NCBI RefSeq assembly: GCF_003391135.1 | Contig: NZ_CP031455.1 | Location: 3,565,001 to 3,629,000 of the forward strand | Length of the DNA: 64,000 nucleotides | Origin: Streptoverticillium olivoreticuli subsp. olivoreticuli | GTDB lineage: Bacteria; Actinomycetota; Actinomycetes; Streptomycetales; Streptomycetaceae | Direction of reading: 5' to 3' | In this document: positions 33,130 to 41,612 of the stretch, piece after piece | Position numbering within the stretch: the first letter of the stretch is position 1 | How the letters are laid out: every line of letters begins with the position of its first letter | The notes under the pieces: generated by a model | The model's database searches: none | The model's input: only the letters and a program-made list of their open reading frames with translations | What the model was told of the DNA's origin: nothing | Made by a program: the position numbers and the translations under genes

Positions 33130-34026
33130 ATGCGCCTGCACCCCCTTCACCCCGCCGCCTGGGTCCTGGATCAGATCCGTGACACCGGGTGGCACGTGCA
33201 TGACCTGCTCTCCTTCACCCGTGCCAGCACCCTGGTCCTCGTCAGCCGCGACGATGCGTCCCGGGTCGTCCTTAAAGCCGGCTTCGGCAGCAACCACGTC
33301 CTGGCCGAACTCGACGAAGACACCCGCAAGGCCGCCTACGGCTTCTACTGGTACGCGGAAATGTCCGAGGCCGAGCGGGCCCTAACCCGCGAGGACTTCC
33401 GCCATGAGATCGCCGTCACCCGCACCACTCAAGGCGCCAAGCACGTCGTGCCGCTACTCCAGGAAGGAAGCACCGCCCGGTTCGACTGGTACACCATGCC
33501 CTACTGCTCCAGCGGCAACTTCCGCCCCTTCCTCGCCGCCACAGCAGCCGGTGACCGCGATCAAACGAGGGCCGGACTGGGCATCCTGGCCGACGTCGCC
33601 GAAGGGCTGCGCACCCTGCACGAACACGGGATCGTGCACCGTGACGTGTACCAGGAGAACGTCCTCATCTCGGACGGGCGCGGGCTGATCACCGACCTCG
33701 GCGCGGCCCGCCTCATCCACATCTCCCGCGGGCCCGCCGCCCGGGGTCCGGAAGTGCACTGGCCCCCGGAGTACGCGACCTCCTACAACCGCGCCACGCC
33801 AGCTGCCGACGTCTTCAGCCTCGCGGTTCTGGTCTACCGCTTCCTGTGCACGGACATCCCCCGCCACGCCCACTCCCGGCTCGACACCGCCCCCGCCGTC
33901 CTGCGCCCGGTGATCTCCGCAGCCCTGGCCCCCGCGCCCACGGACCGGCCTGCGATGACTGAATTCCGCAACGCCCTGCGTACGGCCAGCACCCCAGACA
34001 CCGTGATGACCCAGTTCGGCCAGTAA
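33130..34026 (+). CDS. Protein kinase-like enzyme, 298 aa
   Basis: Eukaryotic-like kinase fold: K49 in VVLKAG, catalytic loop HRDVYQEN at 170-177 (Asp172, Asn177) and DLG at 189-191 replacing DFG, then an APE-like region and helical C-lobe. All catalytic residues are retained, so phosphotransfer is possible. In a peptide-modification locus it could phosphorylate a peptide or serve as regulator. The ATG at 33130 with GAGGAG upstream is chosen; another ATG at 33115 overlaps the previous stop. Confidence 0.75.
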   Translation: MRLHPLHPAAWVLDQIRDTGWHVHDLLSFTRASTLVLVSRDDASRVVLKAGFGSNHVLAELDEDTRKAAYGFYWYAEMSEAERALTREDFRHEIAVTRTTQGAKHVVPLLQEGSTARFDWYTMPYCSSGNFRPFLAATAAGDRDQTRAGLGILADVAEGLRTLHEHGIVHRDVYQENVLISDGRGLITDLGAARLIHISRGPAARGPEVHWPPEYATSYNRATPAADVFSLAVLVYRFLCTDIPRHAHSRLDTAPAVLRPVISAALAPAPTDRPAMTEFRNALRTASTPDTVMTQFGQ

Positions 34027-34138
34027 CCACCACGCGGAGAGGAGATCGCGGTGCATACCGCCCGTTCGCCGCCTCGCCACCTGGCTCCAGAAGGGTGCAC
34101 GGCCCAACTCCCCTGTTTCAGAAAGGACGAGCACGCTC

Positions 34139-34306
34139 ATGGCCAACGACCGGATCAGCGACTTCCTCACCGCCGTGGAAAGCCTGCGCGGCGACGACGA
34201 GGCAGTCCGCACCACCGCCCACACCTCCAGCGTCTCCGCCGAAGGCTGGCCGACGACCGAGGCCCCCGCGACCACCGAGGTCGCCGCGGACGCCGACGCC
34301 GTCTGA
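34139..34306 (+). CDS. Candidate RiPP precursor peptide, 55 aa
   Basis: A small gene with AAAGGA upstream. The first 24 residues are a helical leader-like segment (DRISDFLTAVESLRGDDEA). The C-terminal part, from about residue 25, is Thr/Ala/Glu/Pro-rich with a single Trp (SAEGWPTTEAPATTEV) and ends DADAV. It has no Cys. Its placement between a kinase and an HExxH hydroxylase, in a cluster with radical SAM/SPASM and 2OG oxygenase genes, makes it the best precursor candidate. It does not end in FxSxx, so it is not a standard FxsA substrate. Confidence 0.7.
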   Translation: MANDRISDFLTAVESLRGDDEAVRTTAHTSSVSAEGWPTTEAPATTEVAADADAV

Positions 34307-34405
34307 TCGCCGCACGCCACACCGGCAGCATGCGCCGGTGAGCACCTCCTGGGGCCGAACCACCACGGTCCGGCCCCAGGCCCCGCCCTCGGAAGGACCC
34401 GCCCC

Positions 34406-35320
34406 GTGGACGTGCCCGCCACCGTCTTCTCCTTCGCCCCCACCGAGATCCTGCACCGCGACCGGACCCGCCAAATCCGGGCCGTCATCCAGCCCCATGC
34501 CCATCCGGCAGGCAAAGCCGCCACGGCGACTGCAGCCGACTACTGCTTGGCCCACCACGTCCTCGAAGGAGCGGAGGCCGCTGCCCGCGCCCGGGATACG
34601 ACCACCTTCGACTGGTACGGCACTCACCCGGACGCAAACACAGCAGCCCTGTCCGTGTCCACCGCCGTCGGCCCGCGCATCGTGGTCGCCCCCGGCGTGA
34701 ACCGTCTGGCCCGCTCGGCGATCTCCGAGACCCCGTACTACGTGCTGGGCCCCGAAACCACCGCCGCCGGACCCGACTTGCAGGAACTGTCCGCCGCCGC
34801 ATACGCCACCGCCGCGAAGACCGGCTTCGACGATCTGCTGGCCGCCCACGCCGTCATCCTTGTCCTGCTCCAGCACAAGCAGCTCGCCGACACCCTCGAC
34901 AGCTGGACCATCACCCGCCTGCCCGGCACCGTCTTCTGCGACCACGTCGGAGATCCCGTCGTTCTTGCCCGCGACGTCATCCACGAAGCCGGCCACAACT
35001 GGCTCAACGACGCACTCGCCGCCACCGCCAGCAAAATCAGCAACGAGGCGCACTTCTACTCCCCGTGGAAGCAGACGATGCGCCCCGCCTTCGGCTTCCT
35101 GCACGCCTGCTGGGCCTTCCCCCTCACCATGATCTACACCGCCCGAATCCTGCCCCAGACCTCCGGCGAGTTGCACCGGTTCCTCGCCACCTACCTAGAC
35201 CAGCAGCGCGACCTGCTCGCCCCTACTGCCGACAACCACGCCCGTGCAGTTGCCCTCATCCCCGATACCGGCCTGCGCCAACGACTCCACGCCGTCCACC
35301 ACGAGGCCCGAAGCCTGTGA
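34406..35320 (+). CDS. Alpha-KG-HExxH-type peptide hydroxylase, 304 aa
   Basis: HEAGH at 193-197 (ARDVIHEAGHNWLND) is followed by FYSPWKQTMRPAFGFLHACW, matching the HEXXH modification-protein family (PWR..PRP..G.LH), whose members beta-hydroxylate residues of ribosomal peptides using iron and 2-oxoglutarate. The N-terminal 150 residues are helical and precede it as usual. The protein is stand-alone, not fused to the radical SAM as in some relatives. GTG start with GGAAGGA upstream, about 100 bases after the precursor. Its stop overlaps the next start. Confidence 0.8.
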   Translation: MDVPATVFSFAPTEILHRDRTRQIRAVIQPHAHPAGKAATATAADYCLAHHVLEGAEAAARARDTTTFDWYGTHPDANTAALSVSTAVGPRIVVAPGVNRLARSAISETPYYVLGPETTAAGPDLQELSAAAYATAAKTGFDDLLAAHAVILVLLQHKQLADTLDSWTITRLPGTVFCDHVGDPVVLARDVIHEAGHNWLNDALAATASKISNEAHFYSPWKQTMRPAFGFLHACWAFPLTMIYTARILPQTSGELHRFLATYLDQQRDLLAPTADNHARAVALIPDTGLRQRLHAVHHEARSL

Positions 35321-36666
35321 GCCACACCGACGCCACCACCCCGACAGATATCAGCCCCACGGCCCGAACACTCGAACCCGGCCTGGTCCTGCGCATCCAC
35401 CCTGCCGGCTGCCCCCCGGTGCAGGCATACGCCGGAATGGCCAGCCTCGAACTGTCCGCTCCCATCGCAGAGAGCACCTCCTTCAACGTCGGCTCCGTCG
35501 CCAAGCAGATCACCGCATACCTGTGCGTACGCGCCGCGCATGACCGCCTCCTCGACCTGGACCGGCCGGTCGGCGACTTCCTGCCGCACTTCCGCATCCC
35601 CGACGTGACCGTCGGCGAGCTCATCCAGCACCGCGGCGGCATCCGCGACGCCGAATCCCTGCTCGCCCTGGCTGGTTTTCGCGAACTCGACCACTACACC
35701 GCCGAGGACCTGCTCCAGCTCGCCTTCCGTCAGCAACGCCGGGCCGTCGAGCCCGGCCGCTTCCTATACAGCAACTCCGGCTACCTCTTCCTCGGCGAAG
35801 TCCTCCGGCACGTCCACGGCACAGGTCTCCAAGTCCTCGCCGACGAGCAACTTTTCGCCCCTCTCGGCATGACCTCCACCCGTTTCCAGAGCGATCCGCG
35901 CGAGGTCATCCCTGGCGCCGCTTCCAGCTACCAGCACGCCCCCGCCGGCTGGCTGCATCAGCAGCGCCCGGTCGCCCTTCCCGGCCCAGGCTCACTGTGG
36001 TGCACCGCGACCGACCTTGATCGCTGGCTCGACCATCTGTGGCACGAATGGCAGCCCGCAGTCCGCTCCGTGCTTCCGTTCGAGCAACACCTCAACTACG
36101 GGCCCAGCGACCACCCGCCGTTCACGTACGGCGCGGGCCTGTACGCCGATCCCCGCCCCGGCCGCACCACCGTCTTCCACTACGGCCACGAACAGGGATT
36201 CTCCGCCGCTGCGCACCTCTCCAGCTCCGGACTTCGCACCATCTGCTTTTCTAACCACACCGGGATCGCTGCCGACCGCATCGCAATCACCGCCCTCGCC
36301 GAACTCGACCGCCACCCTGGAACCGACCCGGACGAAATCCTGCGCCGATCTCTTGCGTGCCGTCCCGAGCGACCGCCCACGCCGAGCGACCGTCCCGATC
36401 ACGACGCGCCGCACACCCCGCTCGGCACATACGCCAGCGAGGACGTGCCCGGCACCGTCCGCCTGACCCGCAGCGAAGGGGCGCTGTACCTCTGGCGCAG
36501 AGGAACCCCCGATCGTCTCAACCGCACCGGGCCCGCCACGTACACGGCGAACGGCTACACCCTCACGCTCCCAACCAAGCTAGATGAAGGCAGCAACTCG
36601 ACAGTAGAAAGCTTCGTCCTCCACCTCACCCGCGCGCCCGGACTGTCCTACCGACGCCGAGAGTGA
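35317..36666 (+). CDS. Serine hydrolase (class C beta-lactamase fold), 449 aa
   Basis: S60xxK63 (GSVAKQ), Y151SN (LYSNSGYLFLGE) and an HYGHE motif at about 288-292 in place of KTG: the class C/DD-peptidase fold. There is no signal peptide, so it is cytoplasmic, unlike true beta-lactamases; esterase or D-amino-acid peptidase/amidase activity is usual for such enzymes. Here it may release or trim the peptide product. The C-terminal 110 residues form a beta-barrel-like domain. GTG start in GTGA overlap with the hydroxylase. Confidence 0.8.
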   Translation: MSHTDATTPTDISPTARTLEPGLVLRIHPAGCPPVQAYAGMASLELSAPIAESTSFNVGSVAKQITAYLCVRAAHDRLLDLDRPVGDFLPHFRIPDVTVGELIQHRGGIRDAESLLALAGFRELDHYTAEDLLQLAFRQQRRAVEPGRFLYSNSGYLFLGEVLRHVHGTGLQVLADEQLFAPLGMTSTRFQSDPREVIPGAASSYQHAPAGWLHQQRPVALPGPGSLWCTATDLDRWLDHLWHEWQPAVRSVLPFEQHLNYGPSDHPPFTYGAGLYADPRPGRTTVFHYGHEQGFSAAAHLSSSGLRTICFSNHTGIAADRIAITALAELDRHPGTDPDEILRRSLACRPERPPTPSDRPDHDAPHTPLGTYASEDVPGTVRLTRSEGALYLWRRGTPDRLNRTGPATYTANGYTLTLPTKLDEGSNSTVESFVLHLTRAPGLSYRRRE

Positions 36667-36982
36667 CTCCCCCCGGCCACGGCGCTGGCACCGCCGCCTG
36701 CGAACTGCGCTTCGCACCCGCGTTGGACACGGACATGCTGACCGACCGCCAGGGGCACAAGAACTTTGCCCTGCCACGCTTGGCCACAACCTGACCAGCC
36801 TTCCGCAGGCGGACAAGGCCGAAACCACACTCCGCGGGCTTCTATGACCCGCTGAGTGGCCACCACCCGCCAGATGCTGTCGGCCGGTCGAAGCGCACCC
36901 GTGTCCTTTGCCTGTCAGACCAGTTAGACACTGGGTGCCTTCAACCTGGTGCTCTTTTGCCCAAGGGGAGCAGGAGGGGATC

Positions 36983-37465
36983 TTGAGCGATCGCTACATC
37001 CGGAACGCGGCGACCGGCCTCGTCGTCCGCAATGGCCACGTCTTACTCGGCCGGGGAGACTGGCCCGAGCCCGGAACCTACTGGCTGCCCGGCGGCGGCC
37101 AGAAGACCGGAGAGACCCTGGCCGCCTGCGCCGAACGGGAAGTCCTGGAGGAGACTGGCGTCCGCGTCACCGCCGGGCCCATGCTCCACCTACGCGAACA
37201 CATCCCGTGGAACCACCCCGGCAGCCCGAGCACACCCCACGTGCACCGCATCGATGCCATGTTCTGGTGCCAACTCATCGAGGAACCGGACGTGCTCGGC
37301 GGCACCGTGCCGGACGACGGGCAGACCAGCTCGGAGTGGGTGCCGGTGGACAAGATCGCCGGGCTGCGATTCATCCCACCTAGCGTCCAGGCCCGACTTC
37401 CCGAACTCATCGCCCTGGACCAGGCCAGCGGCCTGAACAACTTCTACGCGGGAGACGACGCGTGA
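36983..37465 (+). CDS. Nudix hydrolase, 160 aa
   Basis: Nudix box GGGQKTGETLAACAEREVLE then ETGV, preceded by LVVRNGHVLLGRG. The TTG at 36983 is chosen because AGGAGGGG lies 3-10 bases upstream, the best ribosome-binding site in the region; an upstream start gives non-conserved sequence. It follows the serine hydrolase by 316 bases that hold no other gene. Confidence 0.8.
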   Translation: MSDRYIRNAATGLVVRNGHVLLGRGDWPEPGTYWLPGGGQKTGETLAACAEREVLEETGVRVTAGPMLHLREHIPWNHPGSPSTPHVHRIDAMFWCQLIEEPDVLGGTVPDDGQTSSEWVPVDKIAGLRFIPPSVQARLPELIALDQASGLNNFYAGDDA

Positions 37466-37513
37466 TCCACACAACGGGCACCACCCGTGACGAACCATGA
37501 GGAAGGTGATGGG

Positions 37514-38066
37514 GTGACCAGCACTCGTCGTCGTTACCGGTCCCCCAGGCACGGGCAAGACCACGCTGGCTCACGCGCTCGCCCGCGAGCTCGGATGCCC
37601 CGCGATCATCCGGGACGAGCTCAAACAGGGAATGGCCCTTACCTCTCCTGGCTACCAGGCCGGAGGCGACGATCCGCTCAACTACCCAACTCTGGAGGCA
37701 TTCTTCGAGGTCGCAAGAGTGCTGTTGAAGGCTGGCGTGACGATCGTCATCGAAGCCGCGTTCCAAGACCGGTTGTGGCGACCGAGCCTCCAGCCGCTCC
37801 TCGCCCTCGCGGACATCCGCGTCATCCGCTGCAACACCCCTACGGACATCGCGCACGACCGAATCGCCCACCGCCTACAGCACGGCAACCACCGCGCAGC
37901 TCATGGAGACCGCGACCTCCTGGAAGCCCTCGCTTCCGGAGAACACTCTCTCGGCTCCTTCGTGCCGATCTCCCTCGACGTCCCCACACTGACGGTCGAC
38001 ACCTCCGGCGGCTACAAGCCGGGCTTCGAGGACATCGTCTCCTTCACCCTAGTAGGACTTTGTTAG
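37514..38066 (+). pseudogene. P-loop kinase, frameshifted at start
   Basis: GTG at 37514 with GGAAGG upstream is a good start, but its frame reads Arg-rich nonsense. The frame one base later, from 37518, gives ALVVVTGPPGTGKTTLAHAL, a P-loop NTPase start, then IIRDELKQGM, TIVIEAAFQDRLW and HRAAHGDRDLL, typical of AAA_33/zeta-toxin-like kinases. A single extra base near 37520 explains this. The IS701 element replaces the last residues: without it the gene ends in LGSAP at a TGA that overlaps the ATG of the 39450 gene. A sequencing error is possible. Confidence 0.65.
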
Positions 38067-39435
38067 GTGGTGTCGTAGGGCTGCCAGGGTGGTGCGGGTT
38101 GGTGGCAGGTCGGGCAGGTGCTGGTCCAGGTGGCGATGAGGTGCTGGAGTCGGGCGAGGGTCTGGTAGAGGCTCAGGCCCGAGCAGGGACTTTTGGGCTG
38201 GTCCGCTGTTCGGTCAGGAAGAGGTGGGCGGCGGTGACGAGGGTGACGTGGCGGTGCCAGCCGTCGAAGGAGCGGCCTTCGAAGTGGTCCAGGCCCAGGG
38301 CGGTCTTCAGCTCGCGGTAGTCGTGCTCGATCCGCCAGCGCAGTTTCGCCAGCCGCACCAGGGTGGCGGGCGGGATGTCCGCGGGCAGGTTGGAGATCCA
38401 GTACTTGACCGGCCCGGATACCTGTCCGGACCACTGGGCGATCAGCTGCCGGGTGGGGATGGTGCCGTCGTCGGCCGGTTTCGGGCGGCGTCCGGCGGGA
38501 CGGACCCTGAGCAGGGAAAACGGTGCAGCCATCGGTCCCCGTGAGCCTTCACGCCAGGCGATGGTGCGAACGCGGTCCCGTCCCGCGGCCAGTACGTGTT
38601 CGTGCAGGGGCACGGGCCGGGTGCGGTAGCGGGGCAGCGGGCGCGGGCCGAGCCCGCTGTAAGGCGGGGTATACGGCACGGCATCCCCGCCGTGCGCGGT
38701 CAGCCCGCCCTTGACCTGCAACGCATAGGCCAGGCCGCGTTCTTCCAGTGCTGAGCGGAACCGCGCGTTGTCACCGTAGGCGGAGTCCGCGACGACCAGG
38801 GCCGGCCACAGCCCTGCCGCGGCCAGCTCGTCGAGCATCTCGGCCGCGAGCTGCCACTTGGTCCGGTGGCACTGCCCGGACGGGATGCGGCACTTTGCCC
38901 GGCGCCCGGCCGCCCCGGGCCCGTCCCATTCCGCGGGCAGGAACAGCCGCCAGTTCAGCGGGCAGGACGCGGTATCGGTTGCCGCGTGGATACTCACCCC
39001 CACCTGGCAGTTGGAAACCTTCCCCAGCGTCCCGGAGTACTGGGCGGCCACCCCGGGCGAGAAGTCACCGTCCTTGGGGAAGCCGGTGTCGTCGACCACC
39101 CATACCTCCGGCCTGACCACTCCCACCGCCCGGCGGGCCAGCCCCATCCGCACAGCAGCGGCCGGCCAGGTCGACGACGTCACGAACTGCTGCAGAACCT
39201 GATGGTCGACACCGAGCCTCTGAGCCATCGGCTGCATGGACTTGCGCCGTCCGTCCAGCAGCAGGCCCCGCATGTACAACTGGCCCTTGGCCCGCTGGTC
39301 CGCACGCGCCAGCGGCGCGAAGACCTCCGCCGCGAACACCTCCAGCCGGTCACGGCACCCGGCAAGCTCCTCCGGAGTCATACCCGCAGCGAACCACCAG
39401 ACCTGACCCCTGACCAGACACCTAACAAAGTCCTA
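38053..39435. mobile_element. IS701-family insertion sequence, 1383 bp
   Basis: Both ends carry a perfect 17-bp inverted repeat (38053-38069 and 39419-39435), flanked by a 4-bp direct repeat CTAG (38049-38052 and 39436-39439), which fits the YTAR target rule of the family. One transposase gene on the minus strand fills it. The insertion hit the end of the kinase gene and separated it from the Nudix/methyltransferase genes. Identical ends and intact duplication indicate a recent, simple insertion. Confidence 0.93.
38173..39381 (-). CDS. IS701 transposase, 402 aa
   Basis: DDE transposase: VVDDTGFPKDGDFSPG with the first Asp, VVADSAYGDN with the second, and LRWRIEHDYRELK with the Glu. The zero frame stops after PARA. 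At codons 395-397 the sequence reads C-CCA-AAA (heptamer at 38197-38191), a canonical -1 slippery site. The -1 frame continues GLSLYQTLARLQHLIATW to a stop at 38063 inside the terminal repeat, a 439-residue product with the C-terminus normal for this family. Either programmed frameshifting or an indel accounts for it. Confidence 0.85.
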   Translation of the reverse strand: MTPEELAGCRDRLEVFAAEVFAPLARADQRAKGQLYMRGLLLDGRRKSMQPMAQRLGVDHQVLQQFVTSSTWPAAAVRMGLARRAVGVVRPEVWVVDDTGFPKDGDFSPGVAAQYSGTLGKVSNCQVGVSIHAATDTASCPLNWRLFLPAEWDGPGAAGRRAKCRIPSGQCHRTKWQLAAEMLDELAAAGLWPALVVADSAYGDNARFRSALEERGLAYALQVKGGLTAHGGDAVPYTPPYSGLGPRPLPRYRTRPVPLHEHVLAAGRDRVRTIAWREGSRGPMAAPFSLLRVRPAGRRPKPADDGTIPTRQLIAQWSGQVSGPVKYWISNLPADIPPATLVRLAKLRWRIEHDYRELKTALGLDHFEGRSFDGWHRHVTLVTAAHLFLTEQRTSPKVPARA

Positions 39436-39449
39436 CTAGGCTCCGCCCC

Positions 39450-39521
39450 ATGATTTCGGCCACCGTCAACAACGACGCCGCCCAAGCTCAGGGCCTGCCC
39501 CCGCCAGGCGCGACCTCATGA
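39450..39521 (+). CDS. 23-residue coupled small ORF
   Basis: ATG at 39450, TGA at 39519. Its start overlapped the original kinase stop (ATGA) before the IS came in, and its stop overlaps the Nudix start (ATGA). The peptide is Ala/Pro/Gln-rich without known motif. The double overlap suggests it passes ribosomes from one gene to the next, or acts as a leader peptide. Confidence 0.45.
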   Translation: MISATVNNDAAQAQGLPPPGATS

Positions 39522-40033
39522 GCCAGACAGCCCCGGCCATCCCGATCCGCGCCTGCGCCGTCATCCTCCACGACCGCCACATCTGTCTGATCCACCGCGA
39601 GCGGCCCGACGGCGACCAGTACTCCCTGCCCGGCGGCCTCGTCCACGCCGACGAAGAGGTGCCAGCCGCTCTGGCCCGCGAACTCAAGGAAGAACTCGGA
39701 CTCGACCTCGCCGAGCTGACCAGCCGTCCCGAGCTGCGCTGGGTGCAAGACCAGATCACCACCCGCCCCGGCAGCAGCGCGCCGTTCCGGCGACTCCACC
39801 TCATCCACGTACTGCACCTGCCGCCCGACGCCCGGCAGACCATGGCCAACACGGAACAGGACGCCGAAGATCACGCTCCTATCGTCTGGACACACCTCGA
39901 CCGCGCCGCCCGCCTTCACCTCTACCCAGCAGCCGGTGAAGCGATCGGCACGCTCGCCAAAGCACACGACCAAACCGCTACGGCGCCGGTCCTCCTGCCA
40001 CCGATCACGGACCGGACCTATCGGTGGCGCTGA
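39518..40033 (+). CDS. Nudix hydrolase, 171 aa
   Basis: Nudix box GGLVHADEEVPAALARELKE then ELGL, following AVILHDRHICLIHRERP. The ATG overlaps the stop of the 23-codon ORF. The C-terminal 40 residues are helical. It is now the first full gene downstream of the IS701 element. Confidence 0.85.
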   Translation: MSQTAPAIPIRACAVILHDRHICLIHRERPDGDQYSLPGGLVHADEEVPAALARELKEELGLDLAELTSRPELRWVQDQITTRPGSSAPFRRLHLIHVLHLPPDARQTMANTEQDAEDHAPIVWTHLDRAARLHLYPAAGEAIGTLAKAHDQTATAPVLLPPITDRTYRWR

Positions 40034-40081
40034 CGCCCGTTAGAACCGCAAAAGACATCCCACGCTTCGGGGAGATAGACC

Positions 40082-40915
40082 GTGCAGGAACCGCTGCGTG
40101 CGCCCGTGAACGATCACGGTGTTGCTCACGGCTTCACGTCGGTGGACGCCCAGCCCCGGCCAGCCGACTGGGTTCAGATCCTGGACCGGTTGAGTGCGGA
40201 GCCGTTCTACGTCGCGTACAAGCAACGGCTGCAAGAGTTCCTGCGCGCCGAGGCCGGCGGGCTGTTCCTTGAGGTCGGAGCGGGCACCGGGGACGCCGCT
40301 GTATCCCTGCGCTCGCGCTACGGAGCCGAGGTCGTCGCGGTCGACAGCTCCTTGACGATGATCGCGCAGGCAAGGAGCCGAGGTGTGGTGCATGCCGCTG
40401 TCGCGGACGGACACCGGCTGCCTTTCCGGGCGGGCCAGTTCGAAGGCGCCTGGGCCGACCGAGTCCTGCAACACGTAACCGAACCGCTACGGGTACTGGA
40501 CGAGTTGCTGCGAGTGGTCCGCCCCGGCGGCCGGGTCGCGTTGGCAGATCCGGACTACGACACTCAGGTACTCGACATCGACGACCAGGAACTTGCCCGC
40601 CGGGTTCTGCGCTTCCGGGTCGACGTGGCGCTGCGCAACGGCTCGCTGGCCCACCGGCACGCCGGACTGCTCGCGGCCCGCGGCCTTCACGACATCACGG
40701 TGGAAGCCCGGACTCTGGCCGTACGCGATCCGTCGGCGGCCGAGAACGTCATGGGCCTGCGTACCTGGGCGCACACCGCCGCGGCCCGGGGCTACCTCGA
40801 CCCCATGGACGCGGACCAGTTCGTGAACCAGTTCGACGACGCCGTGCACGAGGGGCGCTTCATGTACGCCGTCACGTTCTTCCTGACCGGGGGCACGCTG
40901 CCCGTGCCGAGCTGA
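40082..40915 (+). CDS. SAM-dependent methyltransferase, 277 aa
   Basis: Class I methyltransferase: LFLEVGAGTGDAAVSLR (motif I), VVAVDSSLTMIAQAR, then ADGHRLPFRAGQFEGAWADRV and RVVRPGGRVALAD. The layout is that of ubiquinone/menaquinone-type small-molecule methyltransferases. GTG start with GGGGAGA upstream. Substrate unknown; it may act on the product of the cargo cluster. Confidence 0.85.
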   Translation: MQEPLRAPVNDHGVAHGFTSVDAQPRPADWVQILDRLSAEPFYVAYKQRLQEFLRAEAGGLFLEVGAGTGDAAVSLRSRYGAEVVAVDSSLTMIAQARSRGVVHAAVADGHRLPFRAGQFEGAWADRVLQHVTEPLRVLDELLRVVRPGGRVALADPDYDTQVLDIDDQELARRVLRFRVDVALRNGSLAHRHAGLLAARGLHDITVEARTLAVRDPSAAENVMGLRTWAHTAAARGYLDPMDADQFVNQFDDAVHEGRFMYAVTFFLTGGTLPVPS

Positions 40916-41263
40916 TCGGATGCCACCGGCCGTCTGACCGCCACGGCCACCACTCACCGAGGACGGGTTTTCAGGCGTCGGTTTACCAGTCGTCGGTTAA
41001 CCGGTCCCCGGTGGACCAGGCGTGTTTACTAAGACCCTCACCAAGTTCCCCCTACCCCCGCAGGTCGTTCTGGCTGACGCTTCGCACGCCGCTGGCGGCG
41101 TAGCTGACGAGGGCGTCAATGCCGCTGTCAGCGCCTTCTGTCGCTCGACAGCATCCCGAGTTCCTTGATTGCTTAGTCGGGCTCGTAGGGGGCGTTCAGG
41201 GCTGTTCTCGGGCCTTCGCTGTTGCCTGCTGCCCTGTCGGTTCGTGGTGCGGGACGGGGTGGT
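40916..41263. other. Intergenic region without a visible gene
   Basis: 348 bases between convergent genes. A short repeat of GTCGGTTAACCGGT/GTCGGTTTACC type is seen near 40975-41010, but no ORF or strong terminator. Confidence 0.55.
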
Positions 41264-41599
41264 TCAGGTAGTTGGTAGTGGCTCGCCGGAGAGCACGTGG
41301 ACGTGCCAATGCTGGCTCTCCTGGTAGCGGCCCATGTTCGTCATGACGCGGCAGGCTCCGTGTTCGTTCTTCACCGCAGCGGCGGCTTGGCGGACGACGG
41401 TCATCACGTCCAGCAGCAGCTGATCGCCTCCGTCGCCCAGGTCGATGAGCGAGAGGACGTGCCGCTTCGGGATGACGACAAGGTGGACGGCGTACGCGGG
41501 TCTCGTGTGTTCGAACGCGAGGACCGTGTCCGTCTCGGTGATCTTCCGGACCTGGGTGAGTCCGCTCAGGACCTGCTCGCAGTAGATGTCGTCCCCCAC
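41264..41599 (-). CDS. HIT-family hydrolase, 111 aa
   Basis: The histidine triad HWHVHV (His97, 99, 101) and the upstream GACRVMTNMG strand are typical. VVIPKRHVLSLIDL is the conserved centre. HIT enzymes hydrolyse nucleoside phosphoramidates, dinucleotide polyphosphates or aminoacyl-AMP. 13 bases downstream of the Nudix-DUF6624 gene in the same operon. Confidence 0.88.
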   Translation of the reverse strand: MGDDIYCEQVLSGLTQVRKITETDTVLAFEHTRPAYAVHLVVIPKRHVLSLIDLGDGGDQLLLDVMTVVRQAAAAVKNEHGACRVMTNMGRYQESQHWHVHVLSGEPLPTT

Positions 41600-41612
41600 C
41601 TGCTGGCCCTCC

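Noticed and set aside
37530..37560. Programmed +1 frameshift at TCC-CCC in the kinase
   Set aside because: The conserved first strand before the P-loop is already in the later frame upstream of this site, so the shift must lie near 37520 and is more likely an indel.
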